Assembly: GCA_029859805.1 (NCBI GenBank)
Contig: JAOUCL010000009.1
Location: forward strand, 1 to 42,671
Source of the DNA: Rhodospirillales bacterium
GTDB lineage: Bacteria; Pseudomonadota; Alphaproteobacteria; Kiloniellales; JAKSDN01
Length of the DNA: 42,671 bases
Reading direction: 5' to 3'
Of the stretch, positions 1 to 7,336 are shown one piece after another (position 1 is the stretch's first letter; every line of letters starts with the position of its first letter). Below the pieces are notes generated by a model that saw nothing but the letters and a program-made list of their open reading frames with translations, did no database searches and had not been told where the DNA came from. Made by a program: the position numbers and the translations under genes.

Positions 1-513
1 CCCGCGCAGTTCCTTCGGATAGAAATCCAGCTCCGGGCGCTCGGCCATGGCATTGAACTGGCTGTTCAGCATGCGGATGATTTCGGCGGACTCGTTGTTG
101 ACGATCGTGCTTTCGCGCGTGTCCCAGAGCACCGGCACGGTCACCCGGCCGGTGTAATCGCTCTTGGCCCGGGTATAGATCTCATGGAGGTGGCCGGCGC
201 CGAACAAAGGGTCGCCGGTGGCGCCGGGGCCCTCGCGGAACTCCCAGCCGGTTTGGCCCATGTGCCAGTGCACCACGGACACCGGGATCACGTCCTCCAG
301 CCCTTTCAGCTTGCGCAAGATCAGCGTGCGGTGCGCCCAAGGGCAGGCAAGCGACACATAGAGGTGATAGCGCCCCGGCTCGGCCTTGAAGCCCGACGCG
401 CCGTCGGCCGTAACCTCACTGCGGAACTGGCTTTCCTGGCGCTGAAAGCACCCGCCGCTCTTCGTCGTGTCGTACCACTGGTCGTGCCACGCGCCGTCGA
501 TCAACAGTCCCAT
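1..513 (-). CDS. yqjG: Glutathionyl-hydroquinone reductase (Xi-class GST), C-terminus off the window
   Basis: Reading back from ATG at 513 the frame stays open for 171 codons to base 1, so only the N-terminal half is present. The family reduces glutathionyl-hydroquinones to hydroquinones and free glutathione through a thioredoxin-fold catalytic cysteine. The signature SLACPWAHR is visible, with Cys57 in the CPWA motif, followed by a VPVLWD strand and NNESAEI, the usual glutathione-binding cis-Pro and Glu-Ser region. The N-terminus (MGLLIDGAWHDQWYDT) matches the YqjG/ECM4 type. It lies downstream of doxX on the same strand, but an intrinsic terminator (544-578) separates them, so it may depend on read-through or its own promoter. 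In E. coli yqjF (DoxX) and yqjG are also neighbours. Function is confident; the C-terminal helical domain is not visible. Confidence 0.9.
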   Translation of the reverse strand, partial: MGLLIDGAWHDQWYDTTKSGGCFQRQESQFRSEVTADGASGFKAEPGRYHLYVSLACPWAHRTLILRKLKGLEDVIPVSVVHWHMGQTGWEFREGPGATGDPLFGAGHLHEIYTRAKSDYTGRVTVPVLWDTRESTIVNNESAEIIRMLNSQFNAMAERPELDFYPKELRG

Positions 514-543
514 CGCGACATCCTCCGGTCGGGTCGAAGCGAG

Positions 544-578
544 AAAAAAGCCCGGCGGCACCACAGGCGCCACCGGGC
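544..578 (-). terminator. Intrinsic terminator between doxX and yqjG
   Basis: Read on the minus strand, a GC-rich hairpin (GCCCGGTGGC pairing with GCCGCCGGGC, one mismatch, loop of about 9 nt) is followed directly by six T residues (A544-549 on the plus strand). This is a textbook Rho-independent terminator. It starts 15 nt after the doxX stop codon and ends 30 nt before the yqjG start codon. Confidence 0.85.
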
Positions 579-593
579 CTGCTGTAAGAGACG

Positions 594-1067
594 TCAGAAT
601 TCCCGGCCGATCTTGCGGTCGACCGACAGCTCGCCGCCGCCGCGGAACGCGATCGCGAGCGCGATCAGGCCCCAGAGCAGCGGATACTCGTAGCCTCCCT
701 TGTTCCAGAAGAAACCGCTCGGCAGGTGGACCATGAAGGCGGCATAGGCCATCAGGATGGCGATGCCGATGGCCGCCGGGCGGGTGAGAAAGCCCACGGC
801 CAGGAACAAGCCGCCGAAGAACTCGGTTGCGCCGACCAGCCCGGCCCAGAAAATTCCCGGCTCCAGGCCCAGGTTCTGGGCGAAAAAGCCGCCGGTGCCC
901 TCGAGGCCGCCGCCGCCGAACCAGCCGAACAGCTTCTGTGCCCCGTGCGGCATCAGGATGAGGCCGGTGAAGAAACGGATCATCGGGTAGGAAAGGCCCG
1001 ATAGGCTGCCATAGAGCGGCTGCAGCGCCGGGACGATCAGGCGGGTCGATGCGGTTCCATTGGTCAT
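594..1067 (-). CDS. DoxX family integral membrane protein
   Basis: A 157-residue protein with four predicted membrane segments (about 28-46, 73-92, 96-113 and 127-142), the usual size and topology for DoxX. The hallmark first-helix region RFFTGLILMPHGAQKLFGWF (27-46) and the second helix with GATEFFGGLFLAVGFLTR are visible. DoxX/YqjF-type proteins are membrane partners of quinone or thiol redox enzymes; the exact reaction is unsettled. It follows the pirin gene by 31 nt and precedes the glutathionyl-hydroquinone reductase gene across a terminator. Context suggests defence against quinones or other electrophiles. Family assignment is strong; role is inferred from neighbours. Confidence 0.88.
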   Translation of the reverse strand: MTNGTASTRLIVPALQPLYGSLSGLSYPMIRFFTGLILMPHGAQKLFGWFGGGGLEGTGGFFAQNLGLEPGIFWAGLVGATEFFGGLFLAVGFLTRPAAIGIAILMAYAAFMVHLPSGFFWNKGGYEYPLLWGLIALAIAFRGGGELSVDRKIGREF

Positions 1068-1098
1068 GGCTCAGGTTCCTTGTTTCGATTGGAGGAAA

Positions 1099-1797
1099 TC
1101 ACGGCAGGTCGGCCAGAAGTATATCCGAGTCGTCCAGTGCAGTAACCGTGAGTGTATCTTCCCCGGTTATGGCAATGCCGTCACGTGCATTCGCCAAGAC
1201 GCCGTTTACCTCGATTCGCCCTCGGGAGGGAACCAAATAGGCCCGGCGCTCCTCGCCGAGGCGGTGTGTGACGCTCTGCCCCGGCGACAATGCCGCGCCC
1301 AGGACCGCCGCGTCCTGACGGATCGGCAGGGCGCCGTCGTCGCCCGCACGGCCCGAGGCGAGCGCGACCAGCGCAGCGGCGCGCTCGGCCTTGGGGAATC
1401 GGCGCGTCGCCCAGCGGGGCTCAAGCCGGGCTTCGTCCGGCTCGATCCAGATCTGGAAGATCTGCGTTGCCTCGTTCTCCAGGTTGTACTCGGCGTGGCG
1501 GATGCCTTTACCGGCCGACATGACCTGCACGTCGCCGGCCACGGTGCGGCCTTCGTTTCCCAGGTGGTCCCGGTGCGAGATCGCGCCGCGACGGACATAA
1601 GTGATGATCTCCATGTCCTGGTGGCCGTGTGGGTCGAAACCGGTGCCCGGCTGGATCGTATCGTCGTTCCAGACCATGAGCGGCCCCAGGCCGCTGCGCG
1701 CCGGGTCGTGGTAGTTGGCGAAGCTGAAATGATAGCGCGCGCTCAGCCAGTCGATATCCAGCCGGCCCAGGGTCTCGAAGGGGATGACTTCGATCAC
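1099..1797 (-). CDS. Pirin family protein (YhhW-like, probable quercetin 2,3-dioxygenase activity)
   Basis: 232 residues, the normal length for bacterial pirins: two cupin barrels, the first carrying the metal site. The predicted ligands His57 and His59 (DPHGHQDMEIITY) and His101 and Glu103 (GIRHAEYN) are all present, at the positions I recall for E. coli YhhW, which has quercetinase activity. The C-terminal cupin (about 150-232) has no obvious metal site, as is usual. It lies 18 nt downstream of wrbA and 31 nt upstream of doxX, so wrbA-pirin-doxX is probably one transcript. The physiological substrate is unknown; the cluster suggests phenolics or quinones. Confidence 0.9.
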   Translation of the reverse strand: MIEVIPFETLGRLDIDWLSARYHFSFANYHDPARSGLGPLMVWNDDTIQPGTGFDPHGHQDMEIITYVRRGAISHRDHLGNEGRTVAGDVQVMSAGKGIRHAEYNLENEATQIFQIWIEPDEARLEPRWATRRFPKAERAAALVALASGRAGDDGALPIRQDAAVLGAALSPGQSVTHRLGEERRAYLVPSRGRIEVNGVLANARDGIAITGEDTLTVTALDDSDILLADLP

Positions 1798-1815
1798 GGC
1801 GCTGCTCCTTCCGGT

Positions 1816-2418
1816 TCAGGCCGCCAGCCTGGCGGCGATTTCGGCCACGTGCCGGCCCTGGAAACGGGCGATCGTGAGCTCGTTCTCGCTCGGTTGACGG
1901 CTGCCGTCGCCGCCGGCGAGGGTCGAGGCGCCGTAGGGCGTGCCGCCGCTGATCTCGTCCATGTTCATGAGCTCCTGACAAGCGTAGGGCACGCCGACGA
2001 CCACCATGCCCTGGTGCAGCAGGGTCGTGTGGAACGAGGTGATGGTGGTCTCCTGGCCGCCGTGCTGGGTCGCGGTGGAGACGAAGACGCTGCCGACCTT
2101 GCCGACCAGGCCGCCGCTCATCCAGAGGCCGCCGGTCTGATCCAGGAAGTTGCGCATCTGCGCGGCCATGTTGCCGAAGCGCGTCGGCGTGCCGAAGATG
2201 ATCGCGTCATAGTCGCCGAGTTCCTCGGGCTTCGCCGTCGGTGCCGCCTGGTCGAGCTTCATGCCGGCCTGCTTCGCGACCTCCTCGGGGACCAGTTCCG
2301 GCACCCGCTTGACCGTGACCTCGACCCCGGAGACACCGTCTGCCCCCTCGGCCACCGCCTTGGCCATGGTCTCCACGTGTCCGTAGCCACTGTAGTACAG
2401 CACTAAAAGTTTACTCAT
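1816..2418 (-). CDS. wrbA: NAD(P)H:quinone oxidoreductase WrbA
   Basis: 200 residues, the standard length for WrbA, a tetrameric FMN flavodoxin-fold enzyme that reduces quinones by two electrons and so avoids semiquinone radicals. Visible motifs are the FMN phosphate loop region [15 protein letters not shown] near the N-terminus, the FMN-binding stretch [20 protein letters not shown], and [18 protein letters not shown]. It is the first gene of the minus-strand set and is divergent from the LysR gene, with about 130 bp between the start codons containing AT-rich repeats and a palindrome. That arrangement points to control by the LysR protein. Assignment is firm. Confidence 0.95.
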   Translation of the reverse strand: MSKLLVLYYSGYGHVETMAKAVAEGADGVSGVEVTVKRVPELVPEEVAKQAGMKLDQAAPTAKPEELGDYDAIIFGTPTRFGNMAAQMRNFLDQTGGLWMSGGLVGKVGSVFVSTATQHGGQETTITSFHTTLLHQGMVVVGVPYACQELMNMDEISGGTPYGASTLAGGDGSRQPSENELTIARFQGRHVAEIAARLAA

Positions 2419-2494
2419 GGCGCCGCTCCGATCGCGTTATGGATGTGGGCCAGGGAACCGGCTGGCCGGATCCTGAAAATAGGGCGTTCTCTCG

Positions 2495-2542
2495 GATAAA
2501 ATAATATGCTGAAATGGAATAATATTGTTTCCCACAGGAAAC
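2495..2542. promoter_or_regulatory. Divergent wrbA/LysR control region: AT-rich direct repeats and a palindrome
   Basis: This short segment is far more A+T-rich than its surroundings. It holds two copies of AATAATAT (2500-2507 and 2518-2525), 18 bp apart, and a perfect 6+6 bp inverted repeat GTTTCC-CACA-GGAAAC at 2527-2542. The right arm supplies the AGGAAA ribosome-binding site of the LysR gene. This is a plausible LysR binding region that would couple wrbA activation to autorepression. No binding is shown by sequence alone. Confidence 0.55.
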
Positions 2543-2548
2543 TATCCC

Positions 2549-3466
2549 ATGCCGGATCTGAGCGCTATGGCGGTCTTTGCCCGGGTCGTCGAAACGGAGA
2601 GCTTCACCCGGGCGGCGGAGGAATTGCGGCTGTCCAAATCCGCCGTCTCCAAGCAGGTGAGCCGGCTCGAGGACCGGCTGGGCGTGCGGCTCCTGAACCG
2701 CACGACCCGGCGCCTCTCCCTGACCGAGGCGGGGGCCGCGTTCTACGGGGGGTGTCAGAAGACGCTGAGCGAGGCCGAGGCGGCGGAGCAGGCGGTCACC
2801 CACCTGGCCATGGCGCCGCGCGGCGTGCTCAGGGTCGCCGCGCCCATGTCCTTCGGTTTCCAGCACGTCGGACCCGCTCTGCCCGATTTCCTGTCGGCTT
2901 GCCCGGAGCTGACCCTCGACCTCGCCCTCAACGACCGGATGGTCGACCTGGTGGAGGAGGGATACGACGTGGCGATTCGCATCGGCGTGCTCGCCGATTC
3001 GAGCCTGGTCGCTCGCCGTCTTGCGCCGAGCCGGCTGGTCCTCTGCGCCGCGCCCGGGTATCTGGCGGAGCGTGGCCGGCCGGCCGCGCCGGAGGATCTC
3101 GCCCGCCACGACTGCGCGAGCTACAGCTACCGGACGGCCGGTCCCGAATGGCGTTTTCGCGGCCCCGACGGCTTGCACCGGGTCAAGGTGTCGGGGCGCC
3201 TCGCCGTGAACAACGGTGACGTCCTGCTGGCCGCGGCGCTGGGCGGCCTGGGGGTCGTCATGCTGCCCAGCTTCATTGCCGGGGGCGGCCTGCGCGCCGG
3301 AGGTCTGGTGCGGGTGCTGCCCGACTGGCGAGTCGCCGAGGAGGCCAACGTCTATGCGGTCTATCCGGCAAGCCGCAACCTTTCGCCCAAGGTCCGGGTC
3401 TTCGTCGATTTCCTGGCCGCGCGCTTCGGCGAGCCGCCCTATTGGGACGAGGGGATCGACCCATGA
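2549..3466 (+). CDS. LysR family transcriptional regulator
   Basis: From ATG 2549 (AGGAAA about 8 nt upstream) the product is 305 residues. A TTG at 2525 would add 8 residues but has no good ribosome-binding site and would run through the palindrome. The winged helix-turn-helix is at about 8-60 (SFTRAAEELRLSKSAVSKQV, then LGVRLLNRTTRRLSLTEAG), and a LysR substrate-binding domain runs from about 85 to 295. It is of the common YhaJ/DmlR-like group. The gene is divergent from wrbA-pirin-doxX, whose homologues in E. coli (yqjF, yhaK/yhhW) are linked to the LysR regulator YhaJ, so control of that set by quinone-like ligands is a reasonable inference. Its stop overlaps the start of the transporter gene (ATGA at 3463). 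Confidence 0.9.
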   Translation: MPDLSAMAVFARVVETESFTRAAEELRLSKSAVSKQVSRLEDRLGVRLLNRTTRRLSLTEAGAAFYGGCQKTLSEAEAAEQAVTHLAMAPRGVLRVAAPMSFGFQHVGPALPDFLSACPELTLDLALNDRMVDLVEEGYDVAIRIGVLADSSLVARRLAPSRLVLCAAPGYLAERGRPAAPEDLARHDCASYSYRTAGPEWRFRGPDGLHRVKVSGRLAVNNGDVLLAAALGGLGVVMLPSFIAGGGLRAGGLVRVLPDWRVAEEANVYAVYPASRNLSPKVRVFVDFLAARFGEPPYWDEGIDP

Positions 3467-4353
3467 CACGGCATCACCACGGTTTACCCGCCCTGGCCGT
3501 GGCGGGCTCGGCCGTCCTGTGGGGGCTGTGGTGGCTGCCGCTGCGCTGGCTGGCGGCCGGCGCGCTGCCCGGGGATTGGAGCAGCCTGGCGATCTACGGC
3601 GCGGCGACCCTAGTGCTGCTGCCGGTCGCCTGGCTCCGCCGCCGGCATTTGCGGGCCGGCGGGAAACCGCTGCTTCTGATCGGCCTCAGCTTCGGCGCGG
3701 TCCTGACCTTCTGGAACCACGGGGTGCTGGTCGGCGAGGTGGTGCGCGTCGTGCTGCTGTTCTACCTGGCCCCGGTCTGGGCGACCGGCTTTGCCTGGCT
3801 GTTGCTGGCCGAGCGGCCGGGGGCGCGGCGCCTCGTCAGCATCCTCATGGGGCTCGGCGGCGCGGCCGTGGTTCTCGGCTTTGAGGGCGGGTTTCCCCTG
3901 CCCCGCTCCGAAGGCGACTGGTTCGGCCTGGTCTCGGGCCTGCTGTTTGCGGTCACGCTCACCTTGACCCGGCGGGCGCCCCAGGTCGGCGGCCTGGAGA
4001 CCAGCTTCGTCTCCCTTGCCGGCGGCGCGGTGATCGCCCTGGGCTTCGTACTGTTCCTGCCGGGCCAGGTCCTGCTGCCGGCCGGCCTGGCGGAGGCCCT
4101 GCCGCCCGCGGCGCTGGTCGCCGCGCTCTGGCTTCTGCCGCAGACCTGGCTGGTCTTCTGGGGTGCGGCGCGGCTCGATCCGGGGCGGGTGTCGATCATT
4201 TTGCTGATCGAGGTGGTCACGGCGGCGGCCAGCGCCGCGGTTCTGACCGGCGAGCCCTTCGGATTGCGCGAGACCGCGGGCTGCGCGCTCATCCTGGGCG
4301 CCGGCCTGCTCGAAGGGTTCGCTGCGTTGCGCCGTCCCGCGCCCGCAGTCTGA
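3463..4353 (+). CDS. DMT superfamily (EamA) transporter
   Basis: 296 residues with about ten hydrophobic segments forming two EamA halves (about 8-135 and 150-290), the standard layout of drug/metabolite transporters. The first segment holds AVLWGLWWLPLRW and the second half includes SGLLFAVTLTLTRRAPQ. The ATG at 3463 overlaps the LysR stop as ATGA, implying translational coupling and co-transcription with the regulator. Substrate cannot be read from sequence; export of an aromatic or quinone-like compound would fit the neighbours but is only inference. A start at 3442 is possible but would overlap LysR further for no gain. Confidence 0.85.
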   Translation: MTRHHHGLPALAVAGSAVLWGLWWLPLRWLAAGALPGDWSSLAIYGAATLVLLPVAWLRRRHLRAGGKPLLLIGLSFGAVLTFWNHGVLVGEVVRVVLLFYLAPVWATGFAWLLLAERPGARRLVSILMGLGGAAVVLGFEGGFPLPRSEGDWFGLVSGLLFAVTLTLTRRAPQVGGLETSFVSLAGGAVIALGFVLFLPGQVLLPAGLAEALPPAALVAALWLLPQTWLVFWGAARLDPGRVSIILLIEVVTAAASAAVLTGEPFGLRETAGCALILGAGLLEGFAALRRPAPAV

Positions 4354-4667
4354 GCCTTTCTTTGCCGGAAAATCGTGGCGCGTGGCCGGGGCCTGTGATA
4401 CACCGCTTGCCACCCTATCGTGCACCCCCGACCAGGGAACCGACCCGATGGCCGCAGCCAGGACCCTCCGACGACGATGCGAACGCGCGCGACGACCGCG
4501 CGCAGAGGGGCCTGCGCTCTAGCGTTCGATCGGCCTGCGGGACGGCCATGACCGGATCCGAGGGACTCGAGGAAAGGCAGGCGAGCGACCGGCCCCGCCG
4601 GGCGACCGGCGTCACGCCTTTCCCGACACGGCCGCGCACTGGCGCGGCACCCTGGACCGGAACGACC
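4354..4667. other. Intergenic stretch, no gene recognised
   Basis: About 314 bp between the transporter and the GNAT gene. The GNAT reading frame stays open back to 4362, but the residues it would encode are Arg/Pro-rich, match nothing in the GNAT fold and look like high-G+C filler. I see no convincing gene, repeat or terminator here; it probably carries the GNAT promoter. Confidence 0.5.
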
Positions 4668-5201
4668 ATGGCTTTCCAAATACGGCCCCAGCGGCCCAAA
4701 GACTCCGAACATTTCGACTCGCTGCTCGACCGGACCTTCGGGACCGATCGGCTGAGCAAGACGGTCTACCGCCTGCGCGAGGGGATCGCGGATCTGGCCG
4801 ACCTGCGCTTCGTCGCCGTCGGCCCGGACGGCGGCCTGCTCGCCTCGCTGCGCTTCTGGCCGATCGCGATCGGGACGGCGCCGGCCATCCTGCTTGGGCC
4901 ACTCGCGGTCGAGCCGGCCCTGCAGGGCCGGGGCATCGGCCGGGCGCTCGTACGCCACGGCCTCGGCGAGGCCCGGCGCCTGGGCCACCGCATCTGTGTC
5001 GTGGTCGGCGAGCCCGAATACTACGGCCCCTACGGCTTCGTGAACGCGCCTGCCGCGGGCCTGGCGCTGCCCGGGCCCGTCGACCCACGCCGCTTCCAGG
5101 TCCTGGAGCTCGAAGCCGGCGCGCTCAACGGCCTGCGCGGACTGATCGGCCGGGCCAACCCCGCCGGGGACAGGGAGCAGCGCGGCGGCGCGCGCGCCTG
5201 A
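4668..5201 (+). CDS. GNAT family N-acetyltransferase (YhbS-like)
   Basis: From ATG 4668 the product is 177 residues and begins directly with the GNAT fold (MAFQIRPQRPKDSEHF). The acetyl-CoA pyrophosphate loop is clear: LGPLAVEPALQGRGIGRALV, with the Q-x-x-G-x-G core QGRGIG. The later strand VVVGEPEYYGPYGFVNA matches the YhbS group (COG3153), where a G-[DE]-P-x-Y-Y-x-x-[FY]-G-F motif is typical. The acceptor is unknown. The gene is monocistronic by layout, convergent with the AraC gene (42 bp between stops). In-frame starts further upstream would give up to 279 residues, but the extension is not GNAT-like. Family is confident, substrate is not. Confidence 0.85.
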   Translation: MAFQIRPQRPKDSEHFDSLLDRTFGTDRLSKTVYRLREGIADLADLRFVAVGPDGGLLASLRFWPIAIGTAPAILLGPLAVEPALQGRGIGRALVRHGLGEARRLGHRICVVVGEPEYYGPYGFVNAPAAGLALPGPVDPRRFQVLELEAGALNGLRGLIGRANPAGDREQRGGARA

Positions 5202-5243
5202 TGCGAACGACGCCGACCGGGTCGGACGTGGCTCCGGCAGTTT

Positions 5244-6251
5244 CTATCGTGCTGCGCGAATATTCGAAGGGGTCGAGCCGGTCCATCGTTTGAAGGCGTG
5301 ATTGAAGGCTGATATCTCGGAGAAGCCAAGGAGATAGGCGATCTGAGAGTTTCGGTGCCACCCATCTTTGAGATAACGAAGGGCCAGCTGGTGGCGCAGG
5401 TCGTTCAGCAGCTCCCGATAAGTCACCCCGTGCTCGCTCAGCCGCCGTGCGAGCGTGCGCGAACTCATGCCCAGTTCACGGGCCACGGTGTCGATCGTAG
5501 GCTCTCCAGACTGCAACCGGCTTGCGATCGACGTCTGTACCTGATGGCGAATGTCGCGGCTGCCGGATCGTTGACTCAGGACATCCTGTGCATGGCGTTC
5601 TAGGTACTTGAGCAGCTGATTGTCCGCGGCACGAACCGGGGCGTCGAGAAGATTTGCCTCCACGATTGTCGCGTTTCTGCCGGCGTTAAAGCGCACCGGT
5701 GGCTTGAGTATGCGCCGATACGCCGATGTCGGCCCTAGGCGTTCATGGGCGAACTCGATTGCCACGGCCCTGATCTCGAACCCGACCAGGGCGCTCATCA
5801 CATGTTGGGTGACGCTAAGGCCCAATTCGACCGCCTGCGGCGATCCAAGTGCCCTTGGGTCCAAGACTCGTTGGACAATCGCGGCCCTGGCGCCTTCTTG
5901 CACGAGGGTCAGGTCGGCGCCGTCTGAATAGACCCGGGAATAACGTTGCACGTTCCTCAGGGCGTCACCCAAAGTGGTCGAATTCAGGGCGATGTAACCG
6001 AGAAGGCCAAAGTCCTTCACGTTCACGGACTGGCCGAGACGAAGGCCGAACAGGGGGCAGTGGGTTTCCCGGGCCGCGGCCTCGAGAAGCGCGGCGTGCT
6101 TGTGAAACGGGATGCGTCCCTCGTAGTTACTGGTCTGGGCTCGCGTGAGACCAACCTGCCTGAGGATGGTATCGGTCGGCACCTTGCTTTCGCGGAGGCG
6201 CTCCATGGCGAGACACGCCAAATAGGCGGATATGGTGAGACTGGTGGCCAC
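5244..6251 (-). CDS. AraC family transcriptional regulator (arabinose-binding-like N-terminal domain type)
   Basis: 335 residues from a GTG start at 6251; the frame is open to an ATG at 6365, but the added residues are Arg-rich and not family-like. Residues about 15-195 resemble the OruR/PF12625-type ligand domain (HKHAALLEAAARETHCPLFG, LGLSVTQHVM). The C-terminal double helix-turn-helix covers about 235-335, with the first at TIDTVARELGMSSRTLARRL and the second at NSQIAYLLGFSEISAFNHAF, followed by the usual FKRWTGSTPSNIR. Base composition is visibly lower in G+C than the flanks. It is divergent from the PAS protein gene with a 12-bp palindrome between them. The effector and target are unknown; the neighbour is the natural candidate. 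Confidence 0.85.
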   Translation of the reverse strand: MATSLTISAYLACLAMERLRESKVPTDTILRQVGLTRAQTSNYEGRIPFHKHAALLEAAARETHCPLFGLRLGQSVNVKDFGLLGYIALNSTTLGDALRNVQRYSRVYSDGADLTLVQEGARAAIVQRVLDPRALGSPQAVELGLSVTQHVMSALVGFEIRAVAIEFAHERLGPTSAYRRILKPPVRFNAGRNATIVEANLLDAPVRAADNQLLKYLERHAQDVLSQRSGSRDIRHQVQTSIASRLQSGEPTIDTVARELGMSSRTLARRLSEHGVTYRELLNDLRHQLALRYLKDGWHRNSQIAYLLGFSEISAFNHAFKRWTGSTPSNIRAAR

Positions 6252-6433
6252 GTTCAGGTTTCCGTTCCACTGTCGAGATCCGCACGGCCAACAAGGTCTA
6301 TTGACCCGGCGCCGATCCCGCAAGTGTTTGGCGAGATGAGCCAATCTTTTGGCAGATCCGATCAATGAAAGAAATGAGACGGCCGCCTATCTCAGGTCCG
6401 AATGGAGCCTTTTGGGCGCGAACGTTGAGCTGA

Positions 6434-6445
6434 GCTGAGCTCAGC
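6434..6445. promoter_or_regulatory. 12-bp perfect palindrome in the AraC/PAS divergent region
   Basis: GCTGAGCTCAGC is self-complementary and is preceded by overlapping copies of TGAGC (from 6426). It sits 28 bp upstream of the PAS gene start and upstream of the divergent AraC gene. It may be an operator; nothing else supports this beyond symmetry and position. Confidence 0.35.
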
Positions 6446-6472
6446 CCGTGTTGAGCGGAGGTATCTGAGATC

Positions 6473-6970
6473 ATGACAATGCCTCGGGAGACGGACATCC
6501 ATACTGAGTATCCCCGTGGAGAACGAGTACCGGCAATCATGCTTGATCGGATACGGTCGGACATCCTGAGACAGTTGTTCCAATATTGGGACGAGAAGCG
6601 GGGCGATCGCCGTGCGCCGTCACGCGACGATATTGATCCAGCCGGGCTGATCGAGGCTCTCCCCTACATGTTTCTGATCGATGTCTTGGCCGAGCCGCGA
6701 CGCTATCGGGTTCGCCTTATGGGGACTGTACTCGTCGATTGGTACGGCCAGGATATTACCGGGCGTTACCTTGACGAGATCATGGATCAGGAGCTTGGTG
6801 CGTTGCACGAGCTTGTCACGACTTGGCGGCCGCGGCGCCTGGTCAGGGAGTCCGGCAGAACGCCCGGCCGGGTCAAACTGTACGAACTTTTGGCGTTACC
6901 GCTGTCTACGGATGAAGCGGCTGTCAACATGGTCCTGGGTGGTATCGTGCAGGTGGATCTGAATAAATAG
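6473..6970 (+). CDS. Single-domain PAS_5-type (PF07310-like) protein
   Basis: 165 residues from ATG 6473, with GGAGG 11 nt upstream; an ATG at 6479 is the alternative. The pattern matches the alphaproteobacterial PAS family PF07310: an N-terminal helix LRQLFQYWDEKRGDRRAPSR, a linker DIDPAGLIEALPYMFLIDV, then the PAS-like sheet RYRVRLMGTVLVDWYGQDIT, GRYLDEI and a C-terminal LALPLSTDEAAVNMVLGGI. No output domain is attached. These proteins are common in Rhodospirillales but their function is not established. It is divergent from an AraC regulator and shares its lower G+C composition, suggesting the pair arrived together. Family assignment is from memory of the motif pattern. Confidence 0.75.
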   Translation: MTMPRETDIHTEYPRGERVPAIMLDRIRSDILRQLFQYWDEKRGDRRAPSRDDIDPAGLIEALPYMFLIDVLAEPRRYRVRLMGTVLVDWYGQDITGRYLDEIMDQELGALHELVTTWRPRRLVRESGRTPGRVKLYELLALPLSTDEAAVNMVLGGIVQVDLNK

Positions 6971-7336
6971 GACCGGTATGCTCTCACCGGGCTTCAAGGG
7001 TGTCCACAGGCTCAGCGTTTCATCGACCTCTTGCGAATTTCGGCTAAGGTCCACCATTTCCTTCCAGGGACAGCGAGTATCTACCGTTAGATGCACGGCC
7101 AACACCCGACCACAGACGTCCGCTTACGGATGGATGTGAATTCGAAAGCTGAGAATGTTCCCTTCGGATCAACACTTTGCCGTGCAAAGCCGGTCCAAAG
7201 GCGGTCCGCCCGCCGCCACATGGCGGGCTCGTCCGGTGCAAGTTGGTGCCGACCGAGGGGTGAGCCGTAAGTCACTGACCTTTGGCATGAACCCGGAGTC
7301 GAAGGCTTGGGCCGACCCGCTGCCGTCATCTCCAAT
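6971..7336. other. Intergenic stretch with one hairpin, no gene recognised
   Basis: About 366 bp between the PAS gene and the 3' end of the methyltransferase gene. Short frames on both strands look random. One hairpin, GCCCGCC/GGCGGGC with a 7-nt loop, lies at 7208-7228 with no T-tract. Composition is mixed and lower in G+C near 7000-7180, consistent with the edge of an inserted segment. Confidence 0.45.

Noticed and set aside
1060-2406. Plus-strand frame of 448 codons opposite pirin and wrbA
   Set aside because: The minus strand carries both genes with all metal and FMN motifs intact; this frame has none.
4362-4667. N-terminal extension of the GNAT protein to 279 residues
   Set aside because: The extra residues are Arg/Pro-rich with no GNAT feature and the domain starts cleanly at ATG 4668.
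7208-7228. Hairpin GCCCGCC/GGCGGGC as a terminator or element end
   Set aside because: No T-tract, no adjacent gene end at the right distance and no repeated copy elsewhere in the window.
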